In this document: positions 26,901-34,201 of the stretch, in pieces | Position numbering within the stretch: the stretch's first letter is position 1 | Layout: each line of letters opens with the position of its first letter | Assembly (NCBI RefSeq): GCF_004123795.1 | Contig: NZ_MSSM01000001.1 | Coordinates: 1 to 64,000, forward strand | Direction of reading: 5' to 3' | DNA length: 64,000 bases | Origin: Lacticaseibacillus chiayiensis | GTDB taxonomy: Bacteria; Bacillota; Bacilli; Lactobacillales; Lactobacillaceae | The notes under the pieces: model-generated | Database searches by the model: none | What the model was told of the DNA's origin: nothing | What the model saw: only the letters and a program-made list of their open reading frames with translations | Program-made: the position numbers and the translations under genes

Positions 26901-29267
26901 AAAGTGACCTCGCCGATCAAAGATACTCCGGTTTGGCAAGGCAAGGACACCGTCGACAACCTTTTCGATCAGGACTTGGACACCATGGCCCACAGCAACT
27001 GGTTCGCGGATACGCCAAAGCAGTCGCCAACGCCGATGACGATCACCACCGAATTGGATGGCGTGTATGATCTCGATCACGTCACCTATGTCCCACGTGA
27101 AAACGGTGGTAACGGCAATCTGTCAGCACTAACCGTTGAAACCAGTCTGGATGGCATTCACTGGCATCAGGCCGGTGCAGGCAAAGGCTGGAAATGGGAC
27201 AGCACTGACAAAACCGTTCACTTTGGCGAGAACGAAAAAGCCAAGTACGTCCGCTTTCTGATTCCGGAGAAGTCGACGGTGGGTGATTTTGTCTCCGGCC
27301 GCGAGCTGCTGCTTTTCAAACGGGATGGCACCAACAAGGCCACACTGGGCGATATTACCAATGATGGCCAGGTGAACGATGACGATAAAACGTCCTTGAT
27401 GAACTATGCCGGCTTAACCGCCAATATCGATAGCGATTTTAACGGTTATGTCCAAAATGGCGACCTGAATCGCAACGGGGTTATTGATGCGTTTGACATT
27501 AACTATGTCATGACCAAGTTGGGCAAGGAGCCGGTGACGAAACCGGATAAAATCGCGCCGGCCGGAACCTTGTCGTTGCAGACCGACAAACCGACTTATG
27601 TACCGGGTGAGACGATGACATTAACGTTGGTCGGCAATCATCTGGACAAGGTGAACAGCCTGTTTGCGCGCTTGCCGTTGACGGATGCAAATGTGGACTT
27701 GGTGAAAGTCGAACCGACCAAGGCAACCGCTAACATGGTTAACTTCAGCAAAATCAGCACGCACGGTGACAACAGCCGCGATGTGTATCTGATTTTTGCC
27801 AATGAAGGCCAGCAACCGCGCTTATCTGGGAACCAAAAGTTGGCAACCATCACGCTGAAAACCAAAACCCAGATGCCCAAAGTGGACCTGCAATTTGCGT
27901 TGCGTGATCTGATGTTGACAAATCAATGGGGACCGGGAACCTTGCCACAAGACCCTGCGACCGTGGCTGTGCAACAATCTGCAAGCGAACAGGCGCAGGC
28001 TAAGACTAAGTTGGCGGCATTGTTGGATGCGGTTCATGCGCTAAATCCGAAACTTTTCACCACCAACAGCTGGCAGGCAGTCGCAACCGCTCGCGACATG
28101 GCCGCGCAGTTAGTGAAAGATGATACTGCTTCAACTGAAGCGCTCACGAAGGCGTACACTGATTTGCAAAAGGCCTTGCAACAGTTGGAGGCTGATCGCG
28201 GCGTGACCCTGGCGCAGCTAAAAGGACTCATTGATGCAGCTGAGACCCTGAAACCCGACGTATACACGGAGGCCAGTTTCGCCAACCTGCAGGCAGCGGT
28301 TGTCGCGGCTAAACCGGTCAATGCTGACGAACATGCCACCCAAACGCAGATTCAATCGGCTATTCAGGCCATCACTGCGGCATGGGTGGCATTGGAACTC
28401 AAGCCGCAGCCAACGCCGGTCACCGATCTGGCACAGTGGCTTCAAGTTGCTGCAACGTTTAAGGCAAACGACTACACACCTGCCAGCTATGCCAAATTAA
28501 CCGATGCCATTACAGCAGGCAAAAAAGTCGCCGCGGATTCAAATGCGTCTTCAGCCGAACAACAGGCGGCGGTCGATCAATTAAAGGCAGCCATTGATGC
28601 GTTATTGCCACGCGCCAACAAGCAAGCGCTGGAAACGGTCATGGCAACGGCCGACAAATTAAGCGCCAGCGCCTACACTGCAAATTCCTACGCCAAACTG
28701 CAGGATGCGTTAAAAGCAGCCCTCCCGCTTTTAACCGATCCAAACGTCACCCAGGAAGCAGTCGCGCAACAAACGACCGCGGTCTGGAACGCCATCAACC
28801 AACTCGTCAAACTGCCGGATAAAACCGAGCTGGTCAAATTCATCACGCAGGCAGCCGGGCTGAAAAAAGCTGACTACACAGAAGCAAGCTTTGCCGACGT
28901 CGAAACGGCTTTGGCACAGGTCCGCACCGTTCAAAAAGATCCGGATGCAACCGAATCACAAGTAGCCAAGGCCGTTGCCGATCTCAAAACGGCGATCGAT
29001 CACCTTGTGAAAGCGGCGCCGGAACCGGGCAAAAAGGATCCGATAACGCCGCCAGCACCTGCACCGAAGCCGAGACCGACACCAGGCGGCTTCCAAGGCG
29101 GCAAGCCAAGCGCGTCTGGGGAAATACCGGCAAAAGGGAAAGAAACAAATGATTCTGACAACATTCCTAAGACAGGCGAACAAACACAGTCAGTCTTGGC
29201 TGTTTTGGGCGCTGCCTTAATTGGGGTATTAGGGTATGTTAAGTTGCGTAAGCGTAAGCATGAATAG
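23934..29267 (+). CDS. modular cell-wall-anchored GH31 glycosidase
   Basis: ATG 23934 follows GAGGAGGAG. The 1777-residue protein has a signal peptide (to about residue 45), an N-terminal beta-sandwich, a GH31 catalytic barrel (about 250-620; GWVLPNDGYG near 376, TDVAWVGSG near 451, YVGSDMDGIFGG near 533), a C-terminal GH31 sandwich, an Fn3-like domain (about 900-970), an F5/8 type C (CBM32-like) domain (about 1000-1130), a type I dockerin pair of Ca loops (DITNDGQVNDDD, DLNRNGVIDAFD; about 1138-1195), a cohesin-like domain (about 1209-1310) and several FIVAR repeats (about 1350-1695). Its sorting motif is IPKTG. GH31 includes alpha-glucosidases and alpha-N-acetylgalactosaminidases; CBM32 and FIVAR suggest host-glycan substrates, by inference. 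Confidence 0.88.
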   Translation: MHQGSKKQQYRVPRSLLYSSAVLSLTATAIYYTSTIPVSAVKAADPSSSKAIAKEATSNLQIISVTKQAHYFEITYSNNLKARLFVLADNQFRFYADPSGKFAAPAQSGDGLNAKIFTKTVDTSATKPFDAAQLSNDAKGWQIQTKAITIDFDKAAATLQVLQGNKVVMAEQQPLAIAGNQTTQILKRSSQDHFFGGGTQNGNFTLTGKKIKIQNTNNWVDGGVASPNPFYWSTAGYGVVRNTFTPGTYDFDAAGDGQVKTTHQEERFDAVYFFDAKPSDLLKDYYDLTGAPAMMPRYGFYEAHLNAYNRDTWVPVTADTPGAIKFEDGKYYKEYQPGKVPAGQSGIKESLNGELNNYQFSARAVIDRYAKNDMPLGWVLPNDGYGAGYGQTDSLAGNLANLKEFADYADKHGVATGLWTQQNLSPVDPAHPKPDDRDFAKEVANGVKALKTDVAWVGSGYSFGLDGLEKAKQMQTKVKGDDLRPFAITLDGWAGTQRYAGIWTGDQTGGQWEYIRFHIPTYIGTGLSGQPYVGSDMDGIFGGGNPIVNARDFQWKAFTPIQLNMDGWGSNPKTPFSFDDQTTAINRAYNKQKTMLMPYNYTASAQSVFDGKPMVRGLFMDYPTIPEAYTDLVKYEYLWGDNFLVAPIYQNTAADAKGNDVRNGIYLPDKNQVWVDYYTGKEYRGGQVLNNFDAPIWKLPVFVKKGAVIPTTPAHNTPKAFDQTKRQFQIFPAAGKNDFTVYEDDGISQKYLKGAHAQTKITSELQKDQLQVTVDPLTGDYSGLDPDRTSEFAIRISGQPKKVTATVGGKEVTLKVVDNLQDYEAGSNVYFVNKQYHTNTYLEKLADKQIDQNFVQVKLGKTNVKTNGIKLTVSGIDAADDPSTENLPESDQVLVPSDVKQDDKTTTDTAVGINWSPTKDAASYDVKADGVIYRNLQQPAFVLSQVKEKSKHTFQVRTVTTKAVSKWSTEQTFSSKENPMRLAVKMRNPKVTSPIKDTPVWQGKDTVDNLFDQDLDTMAHSNWFADTPKQSPTPMTITTELDGVYDLDHVTYVPRENGGNGNLSALTVETSLDGIHWHQAGAGKGWKWDSTDKTVHFGENEKAKYVRFLIPEKSTVGDFVSGRELLLFKRDGTNKATLGDITNDGQVNDDDKTSLMNYAGLTANIDSDFNGYVQNGDLNRNGVIDAFDINYVMTKLGKEPVTKPDKIAPAGTLSLQTDKPTYVPGETMTLTLVGNHLDKVNSLFARLPLTDANVDLVKVEPTKATANMVNFSKISTHGDNSRDVYLIFANEGQQPRLSGNQKLATITLKTKTQMPKVDLQFALRDLMLTNQWGPGTLPQDPATVAVQQSASEQAQAKTKLAALLDAVHALNPKLFTTNSWQAVATARDMAAQLVKDDTASTEALTKAYTDLQKALQQLEADRGVTLAQLKGLIDAAETLKPDVYTEASFANLQAAVVAAKPVNADEHATQTQIQSAIQAITAAWVALELKPQPTPVTDLAQWLQVAATFKANDYTPASYAKLTDAITAGKKVAADSNASSAEQQAAVDQLKAAIDALLPRANKQALETVMATADKLSASAYTANSYAKLQDALKAALPLLTDPNVTQEAVAQQTTAVWNAINQLVKLPDKTELVKFITQAAGLKKADYTEASFADVETALAQVRTVQKDPDATESQVAKAVADLKTAIDHLVKAAPEPGKKDPITPPAPAPKPRPTPGGFQGGKPSASGEIPAKGKETNDSDNIPKTGEQTQSVLAVLGAALIGVLGYVKLRKRKHE

Positions 29268-29350
29268 TTGATTGTAGCATTTGTTGTGTGACACAATAGG
29301 TCGACATCTCCTGTGAGGTGGCGGCCTTTTGTTTGCTGAGCATGAGTTGG

Positions 29351-29457
29351 CCCGCTTAGAAGTCGGAATGTAAGCGGCCTTGAGCATGATGCCCTGGGTT
29401 TAGGCCATTGCGACCAAGGCCCTTACACGCAGATTTCTGGGCCAATGAACGCGTTAT
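29351..29457. repeat. ~115-bp imperfect palindromic intergenic repeat, copy B
   Basis: This copy is inverted relative to the one at 6179-6297. Read on the minus strand it begins ATAACGCGTTCATTGG and contains CTGCGTGTAAGG, AATGGCCTAA, CAAGGCCGCTTACA and TTCTAAGCGG, each matching copy A with scattered substitutions. It lies just downstream of the GH31 gene and could also work as its transcript end; no separate T-tailed terminator was seen there. Confidence 0.8.
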
Positions 29458-29531
29458 GGCGAGAAAAGGTTTGGCAGTGTTGGGGCATTTTCTCAGACGA
29501 AAAGACGAAAATTTAAACGGAGGTAGGTAAA

Positions 29532-29744
29532 TTGAAGCATAAGGGACTTTGGCTAACAAACGGGATTCTGGCAATTGCGTTACTTGCGCTAATCATCACA
29601 GTATTGGTGCGTCAAGTTGATGGAACCGATCATGTTGAGACATTCCAATCACGTCTAATGTCGCTCGCAGTCATAGCGGTGGTGATACTGGTGATTGTCC
29701 TTGTAGAAGGCATTTACTTGTTGCTTTCCAAGCGGCGTTCATGA
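29532..29744 (+). CDS. small two-helix membrane protein
   Basis: A 70-residue protein starting at TTG 29532, seven bases after GGAGGT. Two hydrophobic helices (about 8-26 and 43-64) flank a short polar loop with acidic residues, and the end is basic (LLSKRRS). No family was recognised. It stands alone between the palindromic repeat and a type I toxin locus. Confidence 0.6.
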   Translation: MKHKGLWLTNGILAIALLALIITVLVRQVDGTDHVETFQSRLMSLAVIAVVILVIVLVEGIYLLLSKRRS

Positions 29745-29804
29745 GCACTGACGGACTAATATCAAGATTTGGCAGTCCATAGACCGCACGCATGTTTTTA
29801 GATA

Positions 29805-29836
29805 TTAAAAAACCCGCGATATGATTGGTCGCGGGC
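29805..29836 (-). terminator. minus-strand terminator-like hairpin
   Basis: CCCGCGA / TCGCGGG stem with an A6 run on its left (T6 on the minus strand). No minus-strand gene ends here, so its transcript is unknown; it lies just upstream of the type I toxin gene. Confidence 0.5.
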
Positions 29837-29958
29837 GTAACATCTGATAAGCTATGACTGGCAGAGAGTTATAAGCGGTGGCGCTTCGCAATCGAAAGAA
29901 GGTGATGCCGATGGTTTTAGGACTATCGAACCACATTCCTACGAAAGGAGGTGCCGGT

Positions 29959-30114
29959 TTGTCTGTGATTGACGCATGTGCGGCAATCACGACTTGTCTC
30001 GGCTCATTCATTGTTGTGGTCAGCGTGTCTACACGTCTGGTTACGGCTTTGATAAAACTGTGTCATGCAGTTTACGAGCTGAAGCAAGCGCTCGGAAAAT
30101 TCCGAGAAAAGTAG
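29959..30114 (+). CDS. putative holin-like toxin (type I toxin-antitoxin)
   Basis: A 51-residue peptide starting at TTG 29959, seven bases after a near-perfect GAAAGGAGGTG. It begins MSVIDACAAITTCLGSFIVV, has one membrane helix (about 8-36) and a basic, helical C-terminal tail. This is the form of the Hol-Tox/type I toxin family: short, membrane-active and controlled by a cis antisense RNA. A bidirectional terminator lies 4 bp downstream and a convergent promoter is placed about 140 bp beyond the stop, as expected for such a locus. The longer frame back to 29878 lacks a ribosome site. Confidence 0.65.
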   Translation: MSVIDACAAITTCLGSFIVVVSVSTRLVTALIKLCHAVYELKQALGKFREK

Positions 30115-30118
30115 GCAG

Positions 30119-30162
30119 ACTAAAAGCCGCGTTAGCTTTGGCAAAAGATCGCGGCTTTTAGT
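30119..30162. terminator. bidirectional terminator of the type I toxin locus
   Basis: ACTAAAAGCCGCG / CGCGGCTTTTAGT (30119-30131 and 30150-30162) form a perfect 13-bp stem with U-rich ends on both strands. It would end both the toxin mRNA and the convergent antisense RNA. Confidence 0.8.
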
Positions 30163-30243
30163 TGCGTAATATGCCACCGTACTTTTAACGGTTCTGCTGT
30201 ACCACAAGGGGCGTCTTGTTAGCGCAAGGCACCTCTTGCTTAC
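30119..30243 (-). ncRNA. predicted antisense antitoxin RNA
   Basis: The minus strand has an extended -10 TGTTATAAT (plus 30250-30258) with a weak -35 (TTCCGC), pointing towards the toxin gene. Transcription would start near 30243 and stop at the shared terminator, giving a ~125-nt RNA. The transcript carries two related hairpin units, CAAGGGGCGTCTTG and CAAGGCACCTCTTG. It is a prediction from promoter and terminator placement. Confidence 0.5.
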
Positions 30244-30405
30244 AGATTTATTATAACAGGTTCGAATTCATAGCGGAACCCGTTTATGACGATTCGGGTT
30301 CCTGACTTGCTATCGATAAACAATGCCTTCAGGTTTACTTAAATTCATCGCCAATTGCCTCATTCCTGAAATGTCATCAACTACAATGGTAAGCGAGGTG
30401 ATGGG

Positions 30406-31035
30406 ATGGCAACGAAGGATTTGAATTTGCTAATCGCACAGCTGCAAGCCATTGCACAGTCCGGGCGCTACTATACAAAAGATGTCTTTGACCGCGAACG
30501 CTACGATCAGTTGGCGGCGACTACTAAGCAGCTGGTCATGCTGCTAGGCGATGCTACTCCAGAACAAGCCCGACTATTTGTGGATCAAGACATTGGCTAT
30601 GTGACGCCAAAAGTCGATGTGCGAGCGGTCACGTTTATCGATGATCGCCTGTTAATGGTTCAGGAGCGTGCTGGCGAAACGTGGTCTATACCTGGTGGCT
30701 GGGCCGATTTAGGCTATAGTGCCGGCGAAATCGCGGTGAAAGAAACACGCGAAGAGGCCGGCTTGACGGTTAAACCCACGCAGCTACTGGCCGTCTATTC
30801 AGTGCGCAAACGCGACTATGCACCACAGAGCACTCGCGATGTGTACAAGTTTTTCATTGCCTGCGAGCCTGTGACGCATACTTTAAAAACGGGGGTTGAG
30901 ACTGAAAACGTCAAAACTTTCAGTCGTGAAGAAGCGCTGGCACTGCCGTTATCGCGGCAACGAAATTTGCCTGCTGATGTTGCTATGGCGTTTGCGGCAC
31001 ACGCTTCTGAGCAGTGGGAGACGGAGTTTGATTGA
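30406..31035 (+). CDS. NUDIX hydrolase
   Basis: The 209-residue protein has an N-terminal helical domain (about 1-60) typical of YjhB-like ADP-ribose pyrophosphatases and a NUDIX domain with an intact box GGWADLGYSAGEIAVKETRE followed by EAGL (about 96-120). It probably hydrolyses a nucleoside diphosphate-linked compound such as ADP-ribose or a sugar nucleotide, with Mg. The start at ATG 30406 follows GAGGTG. It appears monocistronic. Confidence 0.88.
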   Translation: MATKDLNLLIAQLQAIAQSGRYYTKDVFDRERYDQLAATTKQLVMLLGDATPEQARLFVDQDIGYVTPKVDVRAVTFIDDRLLMVQERAGETWSIPGGWADLGYSAGEIAVKETREEAGLTVKPTQLLAVYSVRKRDYAPQSTRDVYKFFIACEPVTHTLKTGVETENVKTFSREEALALPLSRQRNLPADVAMAFAAHASEQWETEFD

Positions 31036-31245
31036 TCGGTTGCTAGCGAAAAGGAAAGACGATTGAAATAAAAAGACGTTCCCAAGTACAAATTTTCTTT
31101 ACACATCGGCTAGTGCGTCTCGGTTAGAGGTCTTACATTTTCATACCGTTTCATAAAGGATGGACGGGGCGCAACTGGCTGCATTGGACCCCATGCTGAG
31201 TCGTACTCATCATGCTATCGGCACAGTCATTACAGGAGGAAAGCC

Positions 31246-31569
31246 ATGCAAATTAAAACGCGTAAACAGGGGAACTCCCTCACATTGATAGTTCCGAAAG
31301 AATTCAACATTGCACCCGGACAAAGAGTTGTGCCTAAGTTAAGAGCTAACGGCATTTTCTACCGGTTTGTTGACGATAAAGACGACTTTTTTGACTTTTC
31401 GACGGATGTTCTCAAATCCTTAGTTGCCCAAGGTTTAACAGGCAATGAACTAGTTAGCGAGTTTAATCGTCAAAAACACGCCATTTCAGCATCATTAAGT
31501 ACGTTAGCTAACGATTATGATGTGATAACTCTTTCTCGTAAAGAGTTGAAGAAAAAAATTGGCCTCTGA
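31246..31569 (+). CDS. orphan AbrB/MazE-type antitoxin
   Basis: The 107-residue protein begins with a SpoVT/AbrB swapped-hairpin DNA-binding motif (MQIKTRKQGNSLTLIVPKEF) preceded by a strong AGGAGG, then a helical tail of the kind that wraps a toxin. No intact toxin gene follows. The frame that would begin at the stop codon encodes only about 17 residues (starting ASDIERIKRPNM) before a stop at about 31605, which may be the stub of a lost toxin. It would be a stand-alone antitoxin or regulator. Confidence 0.7.
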   Translation: MQIKTRKQGNSLTLIVPKEFNIAPGQRVVPKLRANGIFYRFVDDKDDFFDFSTDVLKSLVAQGLTGNELVSEFNRQKHAISASLSTLANDYDVITLSRKELKKKIGL

Positions 31570-31938
31570 TATTGAACGTATCAAAAGACCGAATATGGCT
31601 CGCGTACAAGGCTAGATCTTCGGCAACCCTTATCATACTCTTGGCCGGATCGCATGAAGAATTCTATACTTCATTGAAAAGGCTGCTGTAATTCGTTTTT
31701 TGCTTAGTAAAAGCTGTGTCAGTTAAGCTGTAGACCAACAGGACAACTGACCCGACACCACATTGCAATAAAAGTGATGTGATGCTCGGGCTTTTTAGTA
31801 CACTTAACTTCAACTGAGGCCATTGAAGTAATGCCAGGCTGTTTGCGGTTATCCGGATGGTAGCCCGACCCTTTTTAAATGCACTTCACTGAAGGCGGTC
31901 TGGGGCAGTCCCCACGCAAAAGTTGTTAGGGGACCTAT
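31570..31938. other. intergenic remnant region with terminator-like structure
   Basis: No intact gene is visible. A T-tailed hairpin, CCCGACACCACATT pairing with TGATGTGATGCTCGGG, lies at 31751-31797, preceded by a smaller TCAGTT / AACTGA stem at 31719-31750. The arrangement resembles the end of a decayed transcript or a small structured RNA. Confidence 0.4.
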
Positions 31939-32145
31939 ATGTATACGAATGAACAAGTTAAACGATTTCAGCTTGTCAAGCTGCAGTTAGCCATTGCTGA
32001 GGCAAAAGCTTTTTCGCAGCCATCACTTTTCAGTTTGCTGGCGCGAATCGGCTATATTCAGCTTGACAGCATTAACGTCACCAATGCTAGAAGCGAGGAA
32101 TTAGAAGTGCACCTATCATTTGGGAATGTGCTCAACATAAGTTAA
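31939..32145 (+). pseudogene. YcaQ-like winged-helix protein, N-terminal fragment
   Basis: The 68-residue frame has a good start (ATG 31939 after AGGGGACC) and the N-terminal signature of the YcaQ/HTH_42 family: FSLLARIGYIQLDSINVTNAR. Full-length members have about 350-400 residues and are DNA glycosylase-like. The frame ends after a short unrelated tail, so the gene is truncated by a deletion or insertion near 32090-32145, next to the convergent membrane protein gene. Confidence 0.65.
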
Positions 32146-33497
32146 AAAAGTTTTCGCTCGTTAATCCGTGGCAATCGTCTTCCCAAAATAAACGTAATGA
32201 CAGTCAAAATCACCACAATACCAAGACTGACCAACCGAACCAGCGAGTAACTGATCACGACTGATGAATGCGCATTGGCTTGATCAAAAAGGCTGGTCAA
32301 GTCTGTATGGGTTAAAAGAGCGGCAATTAAGCCACCGAAAACGAGCATGGCTTGTAACAGAATGCTTCCTAAATAAGCATTTCGATATTTAACAGCGAGG
32401 CGGTTCGCTGGGGTAGATAGGTTGAATCGGTAAACTTGATGGTTAAGCAAAATACTGTTTGCGCTGCCGATGAAGCCGATCAGGAAAAATCCGGCTGGGG
32501 AGACAACGGGGACAAGCATAAGCCAGCTTCCCAGCATGAACCCAAGCAATTGTAGCTGCAAATTTGCGATGTGACGAAATTTGTTTTGAATGGCTTGTCT
32601 CACAACCTGGGCTAATATGAGTCCAAGACCATATGCGATATAAGCACCTATCATTAAGCCTTGATCATGGATCGCAAATAAAATGTACAACATAGCAAAG
32701 GTTTCATAGACGCCATTGATAAACGAGCTTTGAATGAGCCACCATGGAAAATCAATCCGAATTTGGTGATGCAGGGCAATACGTAAAATGAATAGAAAGA
32801 AGCCAAAGGTAAACACGACCATCAAGCCGACACCGAGCGAATTTGCAAAGAAACGGGTAAAACGCAGACAGAAAACAATCGCGGTCAACCAAAAGAAAAG
32901 TTCTAAATCAGTTTTTGATGATGTTTTTGCAACAAAGGTAGGAGTCTGCAACGACTTTGCGAACTTAGGAAGGCATAGCAAAAACACCAAGCCACCAGTC
33001 ACAAATGCCAATAACACCCAGAAGCCTGTTCGTATTTGGCCGCCCAATAGAATCAAGCCTAACGTTACGATGCTGTAAAGCAGAAATCCCAGCATTTCAA
33101 TCGTAGCAAAGTTCCAATGCCAAACGCGCCGCTCACGGTAATAAACGGCTTGATAGGCTGGCAAGAAAGCACTGGCACCGCACCCTAGAACAAATGCTGC
33201 CGTATCTTGAATGACTGGCTGCGACGATGCATTGAGCAAAATCAAAGATGCAACACATAGCCATAAACAATTGCGAGCTAGACGATAAGCATTTTGGACA
33301 TCACCAAATCCATTCACCAGTAACAGACCGGTTTTCGTTCCAGTATAGAAGAAAATATAAGGTAAATAAGCTGTAGGCGATTGATCACGATAGAGTGTTG
33401 CAAAAACAAGCAGCGGCAACAAGGAAATTAGATTAGCCACTGCAAACAAACCGCCCTGAAGCCACTTACCACCAGTTGTTAAAGGTGTTACATTCAT
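32142..33497 (-). CDS. polytopic membrane protein, MFS-like
   Basis: The 451-residue protein has about 12 hydrophobic segments with short loops and a basic C-terminus (GRRLPRINERKLF), the size and form of a major facilitator or related transporter. ATG 33497 lies nine bases after AGAAGG; an in-frame TTG at 33506 is less likely. No substrate motif was recognised. It lies 107 bp downstream of the TOPRIM-like gene on the same strand, so it may be part of that module or merely adjacent. Its A/T-rich composition matches that module rather than the flanking metabolic clusters. Confidence 0.65.
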   Translation of the reverse strand: MNVTPLTTGGKWLQGGLFAVANLISLLPLLVFATLYRDQSPTAYLPYIFFYTGTKTGLLLVNGFGDVQNAYRLARNCLWLCVASLILLNASSQPVIQDTAAFVLGCGASAFLPAYQAVYYRERRVWHWNFATIEMLGFLLYSIVTLGLILLGGQIRTGFWVLLAFVTGGLVFLLCLPKFAKSLQTPTFVAKTSSKTDLELFFWLTAIVFCLRFTRFFANSLGVGLMVVFTFGFFLFILRIALHHQIRIDFPWWLIQSSFINGVYETFAMLYILFAIHDQGLMIGAYIAYGLGLILAQVVRQAIQNKFRHIANLQLQLLGFMLGSWLMLVPVVSPAGFFLIGFIGSANSILLNHQVYRFNLSTPANRLAVKYRNAYLGSILLQAMLVFGGLIAALLTHTDLTSLFDQANAHSSVVISYSLVRLVSLGIVVILTVITFILGRRLPRINERKLF

Positions 33498-33604
33498 GTT
33501 GGTCAACCTTCTTTATGTTCGGCTATTGGAATAAGTCGAGCTTAAAGCAGATGATCGCTGAAAACAATAGAAGGAAGGTAGTCCGTCTGTATCGAGAGTT
33601 GACG

Positions 33605-34201
33605 TCATTGACTGTAACGCAGGTGTGGACGGAGTAGACCAGCTAGTGGCTCTCTTTGTCCTAGAGAAAGTGTTCGCATATCGTTTTCTACATGCAAAAT
33701 TGCCTTTACTAAATGTTCCGGGCGATTAACCCACAGCTGACGAACAAAACTATCCGTCTTCACTTCCTTGATGCCTAAACCGCCAATTGTTGGACTTGCT
33801 TTGAAAAAAGTACTTGGTTTGAGTTTTTTGGGCTCTTCGCCATGGTGCCGTCGCCGGTAATTTTGGTACTTTTTTAGCCAATCTGGCTCTGCGTATAACT
33901 GTATCGCTTCGATTTCTGGACGAGTTACAAAATACTTAGTTTGACGGATCTGTCGTTTATACAAATATGGTACAGAGATTTCCCGTTTAAGACTGTCGAG
34001 AATCACTAATAAATCAATCCCTGTACCAAAGTCTCTTTGTAAATACTTTTCGGCTAATAATTGCCCTTTTAACAATCTGGGAACAACCCTCTCATCTGAG
34101 ATTAGGTCATCCGGCGTCACAGTTAAGCAATCATTTTCTAAAAGAATCTCGAGAATGGCTGTTTCGGCGGTTCCTTCCGCAACAATCAATGATCGCGTCA
34201 T
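33605..34201 (-). CDS. TOPRIM-like partner of an ATPase, putative defence effector
   Basis: The 198-residue protein starts like a TOPRIM domain: LIVAEGTAETAILEILLEN (Glu9), then DLLVILDS (Asp69) and TRPEIEAIQLY (Glu96, Glu98), followed by a basic region (YRRRHHGEEPKKLK). These acidic residues could bind the metals of a nuclease. The gene overlaps the upstream ATPase gene by 4 nt (stop within ATGA-type junction), showing tight coupling. Such ATPase plus small TOPRIM/DUF4435/RloB-like pairs occur in PARIS, AbiL and RloAB-type defence modules. Exact family membership is not certain, and a nuclease function is inferred. Confidence 0.6.
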   Translation of the reverse strand: MTRSLIVAEGTAETAILEILLENDCLTVTPDDLISDERVVPRLLKGQLLAEKYLQRDFGTGIDLLVILDSLKREISVPYLYKRQIRQTKYFVTRPEIEAIQLYAEPDWLKKYQNYRRRHHGEEPKKLKPSTFFKASPTIGGLGIKEVKTDSFVRQLWVNRPEHLVKAILHVENDMRTLSLGQREPLAGLLRPHLRYSQ

